DNA of 6,736 nt from Sulfurimonas sp. Its GTDB lineage: Bacteria > Campylobacterota > Campylobacteria > Campylobacterales > Sulfurimonadaceae. Below, one piece after another: positions 1 through 6,689 of this stretch. Numbering within the stretch: position 1 is the first letter of the stretch; each line of letters opens with the position of its first letter. The notes under the pieces were generated by a model. The model was not told the DNA's origin. It ran no database searches and saw only the letters and a program-made list of their open reading frames with translations. Both the position numbers and the translations under genes were made by a program. The stretch is taken from contig JAGGWO010000119.1 in assembly GCA_021157485.1 (NCBI GenBank), forward strand, positions 1 to 6,736, written 5' to 3'.

Positions 1-590
1 AGTGCACTAACTAAAACCATGTAAAACTTTTTACCTGATGTAGTCTCACAAAGAATTACAACCCTTTCATTCTCGATAAAAAGATTCAGTCTTTTTTTAA
101 GTGAAGGTACATTTACAGGATAAAACTTACCTGGAATATGTACAGCCTTTAAAACTTTTAAATTTGTAGGAATATGGTAACGATGATAATCTTTAGGAGA
201 TAAATAACAGTTTACAAATGTACCATCATCAATACTACTCTTCTCTTCTTTAGAAAACTCATCTCCGATAAAATCAGCACACTTATATCTCATTCCTTTG
301 ATTTGAAGTGCATAATCATCTGTGATAGTTCCACATTCAGTTATCTGAGAATCACATGGAGAGATAAAATCTTCTGCTTCTAATGAAAATCTTCTATCTA
401 CTTTTAATCTTCTTGTAAAAAGAGCGTTTAAACTCTTGTATGTACTTGAAGCATGGAACTCACCCATATCTAGCCCCATAAGACCTACATACGAGCTATT
501 TATTATTTTTTGAATCCATGTTGGAAACTCTTTAGAAGCAAATTTTCCAAAACCTTGTGAAATTACTGATGTTATATGTCTTTTTTCCAT
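1..590 (-). CDS. psd: Phosphatidylserine decarboxylase proenzyme, 3'-truncated by window edge
   Basis: Decarboxylates phosphatidylserine to phosphatidylethanolamine at the inner membrane, the last step of PE synthesis. I translated this reading frame by hand: it is open from an ATG at 590-588 to the left edge and gives 196 residues, against roughly 265-290 for the family. Family motifs visible are LFTRRLK (residues 57-63), SPCDSQI (77-83) and YLSPKDYHRYHIP (129-141). By family alignment D80, H136 and H139 match the Asp and two His residues implicated in self-cleavage and catalysis in bacterial Psd. The C-terminal LGST/GSS-type motif, where the chain cleaves itself to form the pyruvoyl group, would lie beyond position 1 and cannot be checked. 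AGGAAG sits about 9 nt before the ATG. The start is 12 bp after the truD stop, so the gene is probably cotranscribed with truD and thiL. Confidence 0.93.
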   Translation of the reverse strand, partial: MEKRHITSVISQGFGKFASKEFPTWIQKIINSSYVGLMGLDMGEFHASSTYKSLNALFTRRLKVDRRFSLEAEDFISPCDSQITECGTITDDYALQIKGMRYKCADFIGDEFSKEEKSSIDDGTFVNCYLSPKDYHRYHIPTNLKVLKAVHIPGKFYPVNVPSLKKRLNLFIENERVVILCETTSGKKFYMVLVSA

Positions 591-602
591 CTTTATTACT
601 TC

Positions 603-1679
603 CTATTTATTTATTTTTCTTTTAGCTATTTCTTCGATTAATACTGTTGCATATGAGCCTTTTGGAAGAGTAAAATTCATCTCATACTGAGCTTCTATAG
701 GGTTAAAACGTCCCTCTACATCAGTTGGATATATCCATGCAAAACGTCTAGCACCATCTGCGTTTATCTCATCATCAAAATCTTTTTCAATTTCACCGGC
801 AATACCAGAAGAGACTTTCACTTTTTTACCACATAAAAGCCCAGTTACACTAATATCACGTTCATTGAAGCGTTTTAAATCTTCCTCTGCTCCTTCAAAC
901 TCAAAAAGCTTACCTTTTGGATAATGCTCCATAATATCACCGCTTATAAGTTTAAACGGATGCTTTTGGGCTTTCATTTTTTTCACTTCATCATTTGGCA
1001 TATTTAACAGTGTCTCTATCTCTTTAGCTTCAAAACTACTAACAAGTGAGTTAATCTCTAAACGTCTACTTAACCAAAGGTTAAATAGATGACTTTGATA
1101 AGCATTGATAAGGAGTTTTTTTACTCTTGGATTTCTCTCTCTTGCTTCACCTTTTGCAAGTTTTTCACCAAGTATATGATTATCTCCATCGTTTCCAAAA
1201 CGCTGATAACCAAAAAAGTTTGGTATACCTGCATCAGATATATTTTTCAGAGCTTCATCTATCTTAGCAGCAGAAGTTGGGTTTACTTTTTTAACTTTGA
1301 TATAAAATCTATTACCCTTGAGGTGCCCTATTCTAATCTTGTTATTATGGTAAGTTTTTGAAATTATCTTTATAGCATCAAAATTAAAACCATCCATAGC
1401 TTCTTCATGTTGCTTATGAATCGAGATATATTGCTTAGTCATGGCATGTTTATCTTTTAAACCTGCATAACCGATATCTCTATTTTTAATGCCTAAGTAT
1501 CTAGCAATCTGTCCTACCATCTCATTTGTTGAAAGATTTTTCTTTCTTACAAAAAGTATTAAGTGCTCACCCTCTCCTGAAAATTCATAAAGAGGTATCT
1601 CTTCAACTACAAAATCTCTAGGAGACTGTTTAAAGTGAAAATCTATACTAGAGTGTGCTAGTGAGTAAAATCTATCCAT
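603..1679 (-). CDS. truD: tRNA pseudouridine(13) synthase TruD
   Basis: Isomerises uridine 13 to pseudouridine in the D-arm of tRNA, mainly tRNA-Glu in E. coli, and acts in the cytoplasm. The 358-residue product has the full family layout. DFVVEEIPLYEFSGEGEHL lies at residues 22-40. The catalytic motif GYAGLKDKHAMTKQ is at 70-83, with D76 the expected nucleophilic aspartate. PNFFGYQRFGNDGDN is at 153-167 and the LLINAYQSHLFN helix at 189-200. The family-specific TRUD insertion domain covers roughly 155-303, and the catalytic fold resumes with RFAWIYPTDVEG and the C-terminal FTLPKGSYAT segment. Length is normal for the family. The start is supported by AAGGAA about 10 nt upstream, overlapping the end of thiL. 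The gene sits between thiL and psd on the same strand with 12-15 bp gaps, pointing to shared transcription rather than shared function. Confidence 0.96.
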   Translation of the reverse strand: MDRFYSLAHSSIDFHFKQSPRDFVVEEIPLYEFSGEGEHLILFVRKKNLSTNEMVGQIARYLGIKNRDIGYAGLKDKHAMTKQYISIHKQHEEAMDGFNFDAIKIISKTYHNNKIRIGHLKGNRFYIKVKKVNPTSAAKIDEALKNISDAGIPNFFGYQRFGNDGDNHILGEKLAKGEARERNPRVKKLLINAYQSHLFNLWLSRRLEINSLVSSFEAKEIETLLNMPNDEVKKMKAQKHPFKLISGDIMEHYPKGKLFEFEGAEEDLKRFNERDISVTGLLCGKKVKVSSGIAGEIEKDFDDEINADGARRFAWIYPTDVEGRFNPIEAQYEMNFTLPKGSYATVLIEEIAKRKINK

Positions 1680-1694
1680 AATTTTTTATATTCC

Positions 1695-2513
1695 TTAAAA
1701 ATGATGCGCTTTGCATCTATTTGTGTATTTTTTTCTTGTAGCTTTTGCAAAAATATTTAGTTTAGTTCTACTTTGTTCTGCTCTGCGTTTAACAGCTTTT
1801 ATATCTCGTTTATCAAAGGCAACCAACATCTCATACTCTTCGCCACTACAGCCAATTAACTTTGGTATGTGTTGCACAAACTCAAACCCAATTCTGTTTA
1901 GAGATGCTATTTTGTCTAAATCACTAAAAAGACCATCAGAAATATCCATTCCAGCTTTGAGATAACGTGAAGAGTGTTTTACAAAATCTGCTCTTAATTT
2001 TATATTTACAAATTTAGATGACTTATGAATAGTTCCCAAATTCAAAAGTTTTCTTAAATCTTTAGCAGAACTTCCAAGTTTTCCACTGTATGCTAAATAA
2101 TCTCCAACTTTAACTCCACTTCTTCGTAGTGGCTTTTTTGTCGTAGAGATTATAGTGATAGATATGTCAAGTTTAGTGTTACTTATAGTATCTCCACCAA
2201 TAATTTCAATACCATACTCATTAGAGACACTCTCAAAGCCACGTATTAACTCTCTCATATCATGCTTTGACATACTTTTTGGCATTGCGACACTCAGTAG
2301 TGCAAACCTTGGTACTGCATTCATAGCAATAGCATCTGAAATGTTAACCAACATTGCTTTTTGTGCAATTTGGTAGAAATTCATCCATTTTGTTTTAAAA
2401 TGAATATCTTCAAAAAATGCATCTTTAGAGTAGACAAAGCCATCAATATAGGCACCATCATCACCTATGTGATTACTACTAAGTTGCGATATAAAATAGT
2501 TTTCTAAGTTCAA
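1695..2513 (-). CDS. thiL: Thiamine-monophosphate kinase, compact form, TTG start
   Basis: Phosphorylates thiamine monophosphate with ATP to thiamine diphosphate, the active cofactor; it belongs to the PurM/AIR-synthase-like ATPase fold. The metal- and nucleotide-binding motifs are present: IGDDGA (residues 16-21), D31 in the SKDAFFEDIHF strand, NISDAIAMNA (57-66, family NLSDIAAMGA), IGGDT (105-109), GMDISDGL (188-195) and SGEEYEML (223-230, family SGEDYEL). At 272 residues it is shorter than the 325-residue E. coli enzyme. The savings are just before SGEEYE and at the C-terminus, which ends in a basic tail. All core motifs survive, so I expect an active enzyme. No ATG or GTG is available at the front: an in-frame stop lies only five codons upstream, the first in-frame ATG is Met44, past the IGDDGA motif, and TTG at 2513-2511 with AGAAG before it fits best. 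It is the first gene of the leftward cluster. Confidence 0.93.
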   Translation of the reverse strand: MNLENYFISQLSSNHIGDDGAYIDGFVYSKDAFFEDIHFKTKWMNFYQIAQKAMLVNISDAIAMNAVPRFALLSVAMPKSMSKHDMRELIRGFESVSNEYGIEIIGGDTISNTKLDISITIISTTKKPLRRSGVKVGDYLAYSGKLGSSAKDLRKLLNLGTIHKSSKFVNIKLRADFVKHSSRYLKAGMDISDGLFSDLDKIASLNRIGFEFVQHIPKLIGCSGEEYEMLVAFDKRDIKAVKRRAEQSRTKLNIFAKATRKKYTNRCKAHHF

Positions 2514-2518
2514 CCAAT

Positions 2519-2524
2519 CTTCTT
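2519..2524 (-). promoter_or_regulatory. Ribosome binding site of thiL supporting the TTG start
   Basis: AAGAAG on the minus strand ends 5 nt before the TTG codon. It is a modest Shine-Dalgarno match but the only one near an in-frame start. A nearer-consensus ATG at 2533-2531 is out of frame with thiL and opens only seven codons, ending in a TGA that overlaps the TTG. Confidence 0.5.
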
Positions 2525-2544
2525 TTTAAGCATTTATTAATAAC

Positions 2545-2567
2545 TAGCGTTATAGAATGATACGCTA
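2545..2567. repeat. Inverted repeat in the divergent promoter region, candidate operator
   Basis: TAGCGT (2545-2550) and ACGCTA (2562-2567) are perfect inverted 6-mers separated by 11 bp, so their centres are 17 bp apart. That spacing would put both half-sites on nearly the same helix face. The repeat touches the TATAAT of the leftward promoter and encloses a -10-like box of the rightward one. The layout suits a dimeric regulator acting on both genes. No known family consensus is recognised, and a 6-bp match can arise by chance. Confidence 0.35.
2553..2558 (+). promoter_or_regulatory. Possible -10 box for the degenerate GGDEF gene
   Basis: TAGAAT differs from TATAAT at one base. A start near 2565 would give a leader of about 28 nt that includes the ribosome site at 2581. 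A second candidate, TATTAT at 2566-2571, would give a leader of about 15 nt. Neither has a clear -35 box. Confidence 0.3.
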
Positions 2568-2575
2568 TTATAACA
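2567..2575 (-). promoter_or_regulatory. Extended -10 element for the thiL-truD-psd transcript
   Basis: The minus strand reads TGTTATAAT, a perfect TATAAT hexamer with a TGn extension. This is the dominant promoter form of housekeeping sigma factors in Campylobacterota, where the -35 box is often weak. Initiation would fall near 2560, giving a leader of about 45 nt before the thiL TTG. No convincing -35 hexamer is seen. Confidence 0.55.
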
Positions 2576-2580
2576 TTATT

Positions 2581-2585
2581 AGGGA
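2581..2585 (+). promoter_or_regulatory. Ribosome binding site that fixes the start at 2593
   Basis: AGGGA stands 7 nt before the ATG at 2593-2595. An in-frame ATG at 2557, twelve codons earlier, has no Shine-Dalgarno sequence and lies inside the putative promoter and inverted repeat, so it is rejected as the start. Confidence 0.7.
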
Positions 2586-2592
2586 AAAACAT

Positions 2593-3810
2593 ATGAAACA
2601 CTCCATTAAAAAGATATTTCAGAATCTAAATATATATATGCTTATTGTTCTATTTATATCTTTTATAGCCTTAGCGCTTACTCTTGAACATAAATTATCA
2701 GTAAATAAAGTAAAAAATTTAAATACTCAAAAAAATATAATTTTATCTCTTACACAGCTTGACAAAGAAGATATAGATCTAGCACTTGTAATATTCCAAG
2801 GAAACAGTGCTCAACTCAACCGTGATATTGATAAACTTCGTAATTCATATAAATATAATGTTACTGGTAAATATTTACTCGAAAACGCTACTGCATATGA
2901 CCAAGACTTAAAAAAGTTAAGAGACTTAGTAAACATATTTAATAAAAGTGCTTATGAAAATCTTCAAACAAGAACTCTTAAAAAAGATAAGGCTGCCAAA
3001 GAAAAAATTGCTAAAGAAAATCTACAGAAATCACTTTATGCAGTAAATGCTCATATTGATGAAATGATTATAGAAGATATGAAATATAACGAAGCTCTGT
3101 TTATGCTTTTTGAAAAATTTATTCTTTTCTCTTTTGCGTTTGTGCTAATGGGGACTCTTTGGTATAGAAAAAGAATCAATGATATTTATAAAGACATAGA
3201 GTTTTTATCATCTACTGAAAAGAACTATGCAGTGTATCAAATTTTTAGTATTGAAGGTGATGCGATATCTCAGAGAATGAAAAGAAAAGTCGTAACAACA
3301 GATAACCCGGCTTTTATAGATCAAATCACTGGTATTAATAACCTAAAAGGTATGATAAACGCTTATGGTGACAAAAAGGGCATGAAAGAAGAAAACTTTA
3401 CTTCAGTAACAGTTATTGAAATAGATAATTTTTCAAAATCAAATAGAGCTTACGATCAAGAACTAACACACTCTATACTTAAAAAGATAGCATTTACAAT
3501 CTCTTTGCATGAGCAAGCAACTGATGTTATTGCTAGAACAGATTACAATCAATTCACTATTGTATTCTCAAGAGCTTCTAAAGAGCAGTCATATAAAGAT
3601 GTTGACATTATCAGACAGAGTATTTCTGAGCTAAAATTTAAAACTCCAAAAGGTGAAAATGTCACTGTATCTGGGGGTTATGTTATAAAACCTGGTCATT
3701 CAAGTCTAGATGAAGCTATTAAAAACGCAAAAGATATTCTAAACTATACAAAATCTGTAACTAGAAATAAAATATATCAAACTAAAGATATAGCTGAACA
3801 TAACCTGTAA
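2593..3810 (+). CDS. Two-TM membrane protein with sensor region and degenerate GGDEF domain
   Basis: From the ATG at 2593 the product is 405 residues. TM1 is about residues 15-31 (start MLIVLFISFIALALTL). A mainly helical, lysine-rich extracytoplasmic region (about 32-168) follows, without a recognisable ligand-domain signature. TM2 is about 169-190, then a linker, then a GGDEF-fold domain from about 240 to 395. The fold is visible from FIDQITGINNLKGM (241-254, family DxLTGLxNR), VIEIDNFSKSN (274-284, family DIDxFKxxND), VIARTDYNQFTIVFSR (312-327) and VTVSGGYVIK (357-366, family VTxSxGxA). The GGDEF motif itself reads DYNQF (317-321), and no RxxD inhibitory site is apparent just before it. 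I infer no diguanylate cyclase activity; it may bind nucleotide or act as a signalling scaffold. It is divergent from thiL and 156 bp ahead of the sdh genes. Ligand and output are unknown. Confidence 0.82.
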   Translation: MKHSIKKIFQNLNIYMLIVLFISFIALALTLEHKLSVNKVKNLNTQKNIILSLTQLDKEDIDLALVIFQGNSAQLNRDIDKLRNSYKYNVTGKYLLENATAYDQDLKKLRDLVNIFNKSAYENLQTRTLKKDKAAKEKIAKENLQKSLYAVNAHIDEMIIEDMKYNEALFMLFEKFILFSFAFVLMGTLWYRKRINDIYKDIEFLSSTEKNYAVYQIFSIEGDAISQRMKRKVVTTDNPAFIDQITGINNLKGMINAYGDKKGMKEENFTSVTVIEIDNFSKSNRAYDQELTHSILKKIAFTISLHEQATDVIARTDYNQFTIVFSRASKEQSYKDVDIIRQSISELKFKTPKGENVTVSGGYVIKPGHSSLDEAIKNAKDILNYTKSVTRNKIYQTKDIAEHNL

Positions 3811-3829
3811 AAGTATATTTAAAATACTT
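3811..3829 (+). other. Weak AT-rich hairpin just after the GGDEF gene
   Basis: AAGTAT and ATACTT form a 6-bp stem around a 7-nt loop, starting at the base after the TAA stop. There is no G+C in the stem beyond one pair and no U tract after it, so it is a poor intrinsic terminator. Some readthrough toward sdhA is possible. Confidence 0.25.
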
Positions 3830-3905
3830 ATACAGGGCTCAACTTTTTATGTCTCAAATCGTAACAAACTCAAACTTCATCTAAACAAAGCTTCAATTTA
3901 ACCTC

Positions 3906-3923
3906 TCGTAAGTCTACTCACGA
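3906..3923. repeat. Imperfect 18-bp dyad abutting the sdhA -10 box, candidate operator
   Basis: TCGTAAGT, a CT centre and ACTCACGA form 8-bp arms that pair at seven of eight positions; the mismatch is 3910 against 3919. The dyad ends at the base before the TATAAT at 3924, so it fills the spacer where RNA polymerase sits. A bound protein there would most simply repress. I recognise no family consensus. Confidence 0.4.
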
Positions 3924-3929
3924 TATAAT
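3924..3929 (+). promoter_or_regulatory. -10 box of the sdhAB operon promoter
   Basis: A perfect TATAAT lies 37 bp before the sdhA ATG. Initiation near 3936 would give a leader of about 30 nt containing the AAGGA site. No good -35 hexamer is found at 16-18 bp spacing, which is common in Campylobacterota. The rest of the 3811-3966 intergenic stretch shows no gene. Confidence 0.6.
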
Positions 3930-3955
3930 CAGCATTATTTTACAAGTTCTATACT

Positions 3956-3960
3956 AAGGA
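3956..3960 (+). promoter_or_regulatory. Ribosome binding site of sdhA
   Basis: AAGGA is followed by 6 nt and then the ATG at 3967. It confirms that translation starts at [10 protein letters not shown], with no room for an upstream Tat signal peptide in this frame. Confidence 0.75.
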
Positions 3961-3966
3961 AATTTA

Positions 3967-5679
3967 ATGAGTATTCCTATTTATACTTACGATGCTATTG
4001 TTGTTGGTGCCGGCCTTGCAGGTTGTGCCGCAGCAAGAGAGTTACAAAACGCAGGAAAGAAAGTTGCTGTAATTACAAAATTACATCCACTTAGAAGCCA
4101 TTCAGGTGCTGCACAGGGTGGTGTTAACGCAGCATTCAGTGATGAAGACAGTGTAGAGTTGCACGAATTTGACACAGTTAAAGGTTCAGATTATTTAGCG
4201 GATCAAGATGCCGTTGAATTTATGTGTCAAAAAGCCCCAGAAACTATTCGTTGGGCTGAGAGAATGGGTGCTGCTTTTAGCCGTACACCAGATGGAAAAA
4301 TTGCACAACGCCCTTTTGGTGGTCAATCTTCTCCTCGTGCATGTTATGCAAAAGATAGAACTGGTTTAACTCTGCTTCAAACAATTTATGAGCAGGCTCA
4401 CCGTGCTGGTGTTAAGTTTTGGGATGAGTGGTACTGTGCTGACATTATCTACAAAGATGGAAAAGTTTCTGGAATCGTTGCTTTTAATATTCGTGACATG
4501 CAGACAGTTATATTTAATGCTAAATCAGTAATGTTTGCAACTGGTGGATATGCTCGTTCATATAAAATCAACTCAAACGCACATGCAAACACTGGTGATG
4601 GTCTTTCAATCGTTGCTCGTCATGGTCTTCCTTTAGAAGATATGGAATTTGTACAGTTTCACCCATCTGGATTATCTGGAAATGGTGTTCTAATCTCTGA
4701 AGCTGCTCGTGGAGAAGGTGGACGCCTTTTCAACTCAGAGGGTGAAAGATTTATGGAGAAATATGCTCCAAATGCCATGGAACTTGCATCTCGTGATGTT
4801 GTATCTCGTGCAATTTTAAATGAGATTAGAGAAGGACGTGGTGTTGGTCCTAGAAAAGATGCTGTATTTATCGATGTTACTCACTTAGGTAAAGATTTGA
4901 TTATGGAAAAACTTCCTGAATTACGTGATTTAGCTATCACTTTCTTAGGTTTAGACATGGTTAAAGAGCCTATTTTAATCTCAGCAACTGCTCACTACTC
5001 AATGGGTGGTATTCCGGTAAATATTGCTGGTAATGTTCGTAAAAACAATGATGAATTTGTAGAAGGTTTTTACGCAGCTGGTGAGTGTTCATGTGTATCT
5101 GTTCACGGTGCAAACCGCCTTGGTGCAAACTCAGTTCTTGAAGCTCTACTTTTTGGTCGTTTTGTTGGTAAGACAATGGTTTCAGAGATTGACGACATTG
5201 AGCTACGTCCTGCGACTACTGAAGATGCAGCGACTGCTTTAGCTGAAATGGACTTTGTTCTTAAAAACAATGGTAATGAGACTGTTCCAGGTATTCGTGA
5301 AGAACTTCAGCAGTGTATGACGGCTAACGCTGGTGCATTTAGAACTGCTAAGACTTTAGAACTTGCTATTAAAACTGTTAAAAAGCTTCGTAAACGTTTT
5401 GAAAATATCCGTATCAAAGACAAATCAAAAGTATTTAATACTGAGATGCAAGAGGCAATTGAACTTGGACACATGCTTGATTACTCTTCATTTATTGTTG
5501 AGTCTGCACTTCCTAGAAAAGAGAGTCGCGGTGCTCACTATAGAGAAGATTTTGAGACTCGTGATGATAAAGAGTTCTTAAAACATACTATGGCTTATAT
5601 GGATGAAAAAGGTGAAATTTCACTTGATTATATGGATGTCGTTCTTGGCAAACATGAGCTTAAAGCTAGAACTTACTAG
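3967..5679 (+). CDS. sdhA: Succinate dehydrogenase/fumarate reductase flavoprotein subunit, cytoplasmic
   Basis: FAD-bearing catalytic subunit that interconverts succinate and fumarate and passes electrons to SdhB. The 570-residue product starts with the dinucleotide-binding motif [14 protein letters not shown] (12-25). [10 protein letters not shown] (43-52) carries H45, the expected covalent FAD attachment site. Active-site residues by family alignment are H232 in FVQFHPSG, E245 and R248 in [11 protein letters not shown]276 in [10 protein letters not shown]343 in AHYSMGGI and R384 in [10 protein letters not shown]. The C-terminal helical domain runs from about residue 435. There is no Tat signal, unlike the periplasmic MfrA of Wolinella succinogenes, so it should act in the cytoplasm. 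It heads an operon with sdhB 18 bp downstream and an HdrB-like subunit next. Sequence alone does not settle the direction; a role in the reductive TCA cycle is plausible. An annotation as frdA would mean the same family. Confidence 0.95.
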   Translation: MSIPIYTYDAIVVGAGLAGCAAARELQNAGKKVAVITKLHPLRSHSGAAQGGVNAAFSDEDSVELHEFDTVKGSDYLADQDAVEFMCQKAPETIRWAERMGAAFSRTPDGKIAQRPFGGQSSPRACYAKDRTGLTLLQTIYEQAHRAGVKFWDEWYCADIIYKDGKVSGIVAFNIRDMQTVIFNAKSVMFATGGYARSYKINSNAHANTGDGLSIVARHGLPLEDMEFVQFHPSGLSGNGVLISEAARGEGGRLFNSEGERFMEKYAPNAMELASRDVVSRAILNEIREGRGVGPRKDAVFIDVTHLGKDLIMEKLPELRDLAITFLGLDMVKEPILISATAHYSMGGIPVNIAGNVRKNNDEFVEGFYAAGECSCVSVHGANRLGANSVLEALLFGRFVGKTMVSEIDDIELRPATTEDAATALAEMDFVLKNNGNETVPGIREELQQCMTANAGAFRTAKTLELAIKTVKKLRKRFENIRIKDKSKVFNTEMQEAIELGHMLDYSSFIVESALPRKESRGAHYREDFETRDDKEFLKHTMAYMDEKGEISLDYMDVVLGKHELKARTY

Positions 5680-5682
5680 GTA

Positions 5683-5689
5683 AAGGAAG
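5683..5689 (+). promoter_or_regulatory. Ribosome binding site of sdhB
   Basis: AAGGAAG lies 8 nt before the ATG at 5698 and just after the sdhA TAG, consistent with independent but cotranscribed translation initiation. Confidence 0.7.
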
Positions 5690-5697
5690 AGAAACTT

Positions 5698-6678
5698 ATG
5701 AGTACACATACAATTACTACACAAAAAGTAAACTTCAAAGTATTTCGTTTTAATGCTGATGAAGACTATCTTCCATATTATGAAAACTATGACATGGATG
5801 TAACTTCAGAAGAAGTTGTTTTAGATATTTTAAATAGAATCAAATGGGACCATGATGGTAGTTTTTCTTATCGTCGTAGCTGTCGTCACGGTATCTGTGG
5901 AGCATGCGCTATAAAAGTAAATGGACGTTCAACTCTTGCATGTAAAGAGAGTATGAATGATATGGTTGAACTTTTTGGATCTGATTTAGTTATTGAGCCA
6001 TTAAGTGTTAAACGTGCTGTTAAAGATCTGATTATAGATAAAGGTGACTTTTGGGAGAAGCATGACGCAATTCATCCATACCTTCTCTCTGACGTAGAAG
6101 AACATCCTGAGCATGAGCACTTAGTAACACCAGAAGAAGCTGAAGAGTTAAATGAAGCTGATCTCTGTATTCAGTGTGGTGCTTGTCATTATGCTTGTCC
6201 AGTAGTTGAGATAAATGAAGATTTCTTTGGTCCAGCTGCGTTTGCTAAGGCTTACCGTTTTGAAGCAGATGTTCGTGATGATGCTCACGTTAGTAGACTT
6301 AATGAACTTCACACAGAGAAACAGGGTCTTTGGGACTGTGTTAAGTGTATGGAGTGTGCAGAGGTTTGTCCTAAAGATGTTAATCCTATCGATAAAATCA
6401 CTAAACTACACAACATGCTATTTACAGAGGGCGTTGCAACTTCAAATGTTGCTACTCGTCACGCTGTCGGATTTAAACACTCTATTGCTAAAAATGGTGT
6501 ACTTGATGAGGGTGGTTTAGTTCTTTATTCTGAAGGACCAGCTATCGTTAAACATATTCCAGTAGCACTGAAAATGTTTAGAAAAGGTAAAATAGTTCCA
6601 CCTTGGGGAATTACAAAATCAGACAACTTAGATGAGATTAAAAAGCTTGTAGCATCTTCATCAACAGCAAAGTTCTAG
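5698..6678 (+). CDS. sdhB: Succinate dehydrogenase/fumarate reductase iron-sulfur subunit, non-classical (SdhE-type complex)
   Basis: Electron-transfer subunit between SdhA flavin and the quinone-reactive subunit. The N-terminal ferredoxin-like domain holds a [2Fe-2S] motif: C62, C67 and C70 in SCRHGICGAC, and C82. The C-terminal domain holds CIQCGACHYACP (C157, C160, C163, C167) and WDCVKCMECAEVCPK (C214, C217, C220, C224). Classical SdhB/FrdB has three cysteines in the last motif and binds [3Fe-4S]; the extra C217 suggests a second [4Fe-4S], as proposed for archaeal SdhABE-type enzymes. At 326 residues it is longer than the roughly 240 of classical SdhB. The extra C-terminal part (about 245-326) includes GGLVLYSEGPAIVKHIP and has no membrane segment; it may contact the HdrB-like partner. 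The next gene starts 11 bp after its stop. Confidence 0.94.
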   Translation: MSTHTITTQKVNFKVFRFNADEDYLPYYENYDMDVTSEEVVLDILNRIKWDHDGSFSYRRSCRHGICGACAIKVNGRSTLACKESMNDMVELFGSDLVIEPLSVKRAVKDLIIDKGDFWEKHDAIHPYLLSDVEEHPEHEHLVTPEEAEELNEADLCIQCGACHYACPVVEINEDFFGPAAFAKAYRFEADVRDDAHVSRLNELHTEKQGLWDCVKCMECAEVCPKDVNPIDKITKLHNMLFTEGVATSNVATRHAVGFKHSIAKNGVLDEGGLVLYSEGPAIVKHIPVALKMFRKGKIVPPWGITKSDNLDEIKKLVASSSTAKF

Positions 6679-6681
6679 GAG
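6677..6681 (+). promoter_or_regulatory. Ribosome binding site of the HdrB-like subunit
   Basis: AGGAG overlaps the sdhB TAG stop and sits 8 nt before the ATG at 6690, which ties this gene to the sdh transcript. Confidence 0.65.
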
Positions 6682-6689
6682 TAATATAG

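Noticed and set aside
1089..1361. Plus-strand open frame of 90 codons inside truD
   Set aside because: It is antisense to a well-supported gene, with no family motif; open by chance in AT-rich DNA.
1711..2376. Two plus-strand open frames (1711-1965, 2155-2376) inside thiL
   Set aside because: Both are antisense to thiL, whose motifs run through the whole region, and neither resembles a protein family.
2557..2592. Upstream in-frame ATG giving the GGDEF-like protein 12 more residues
   Set aside because: It has no ribosome site and lies within the putative promoter; the ATG at 2593 has AGGGA at proper spacing and begins a typical basic N-terminus before TM1.
3541..3555. Active diguanylate cyclase call
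   Set aside because: The GGDEF signature is replaced by DYNQF, so cyclase activity is not supported.
3811..3829. Hairpin after the GGDEF-like gene as a true intrinsic terminator
   Set aside because: The stem is short and AT-rich and no U run follows, so I list it only as a weak structure.
3967..4065. Periplasmic, Tat-exported MfrA-type flavoprotein
   Set aside because: No twin-arginine signal precedes the FAD-binding motif, which starts at residue 12.
3987..5176. Minus-strand open frames (3987-4175, 4970-5176) inside sdhA
   Set aside because: They mirror conserved sdhA codons and have no recognisable product.
5363..6520. Plus-strand out-of-frame reading frames (5363-5581, 6215-6520) inside sdhA and sdhB
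   Set aside because: They are leucine-rich frame-shifted shadows of conserved coding sequence with no ribosome site of note.
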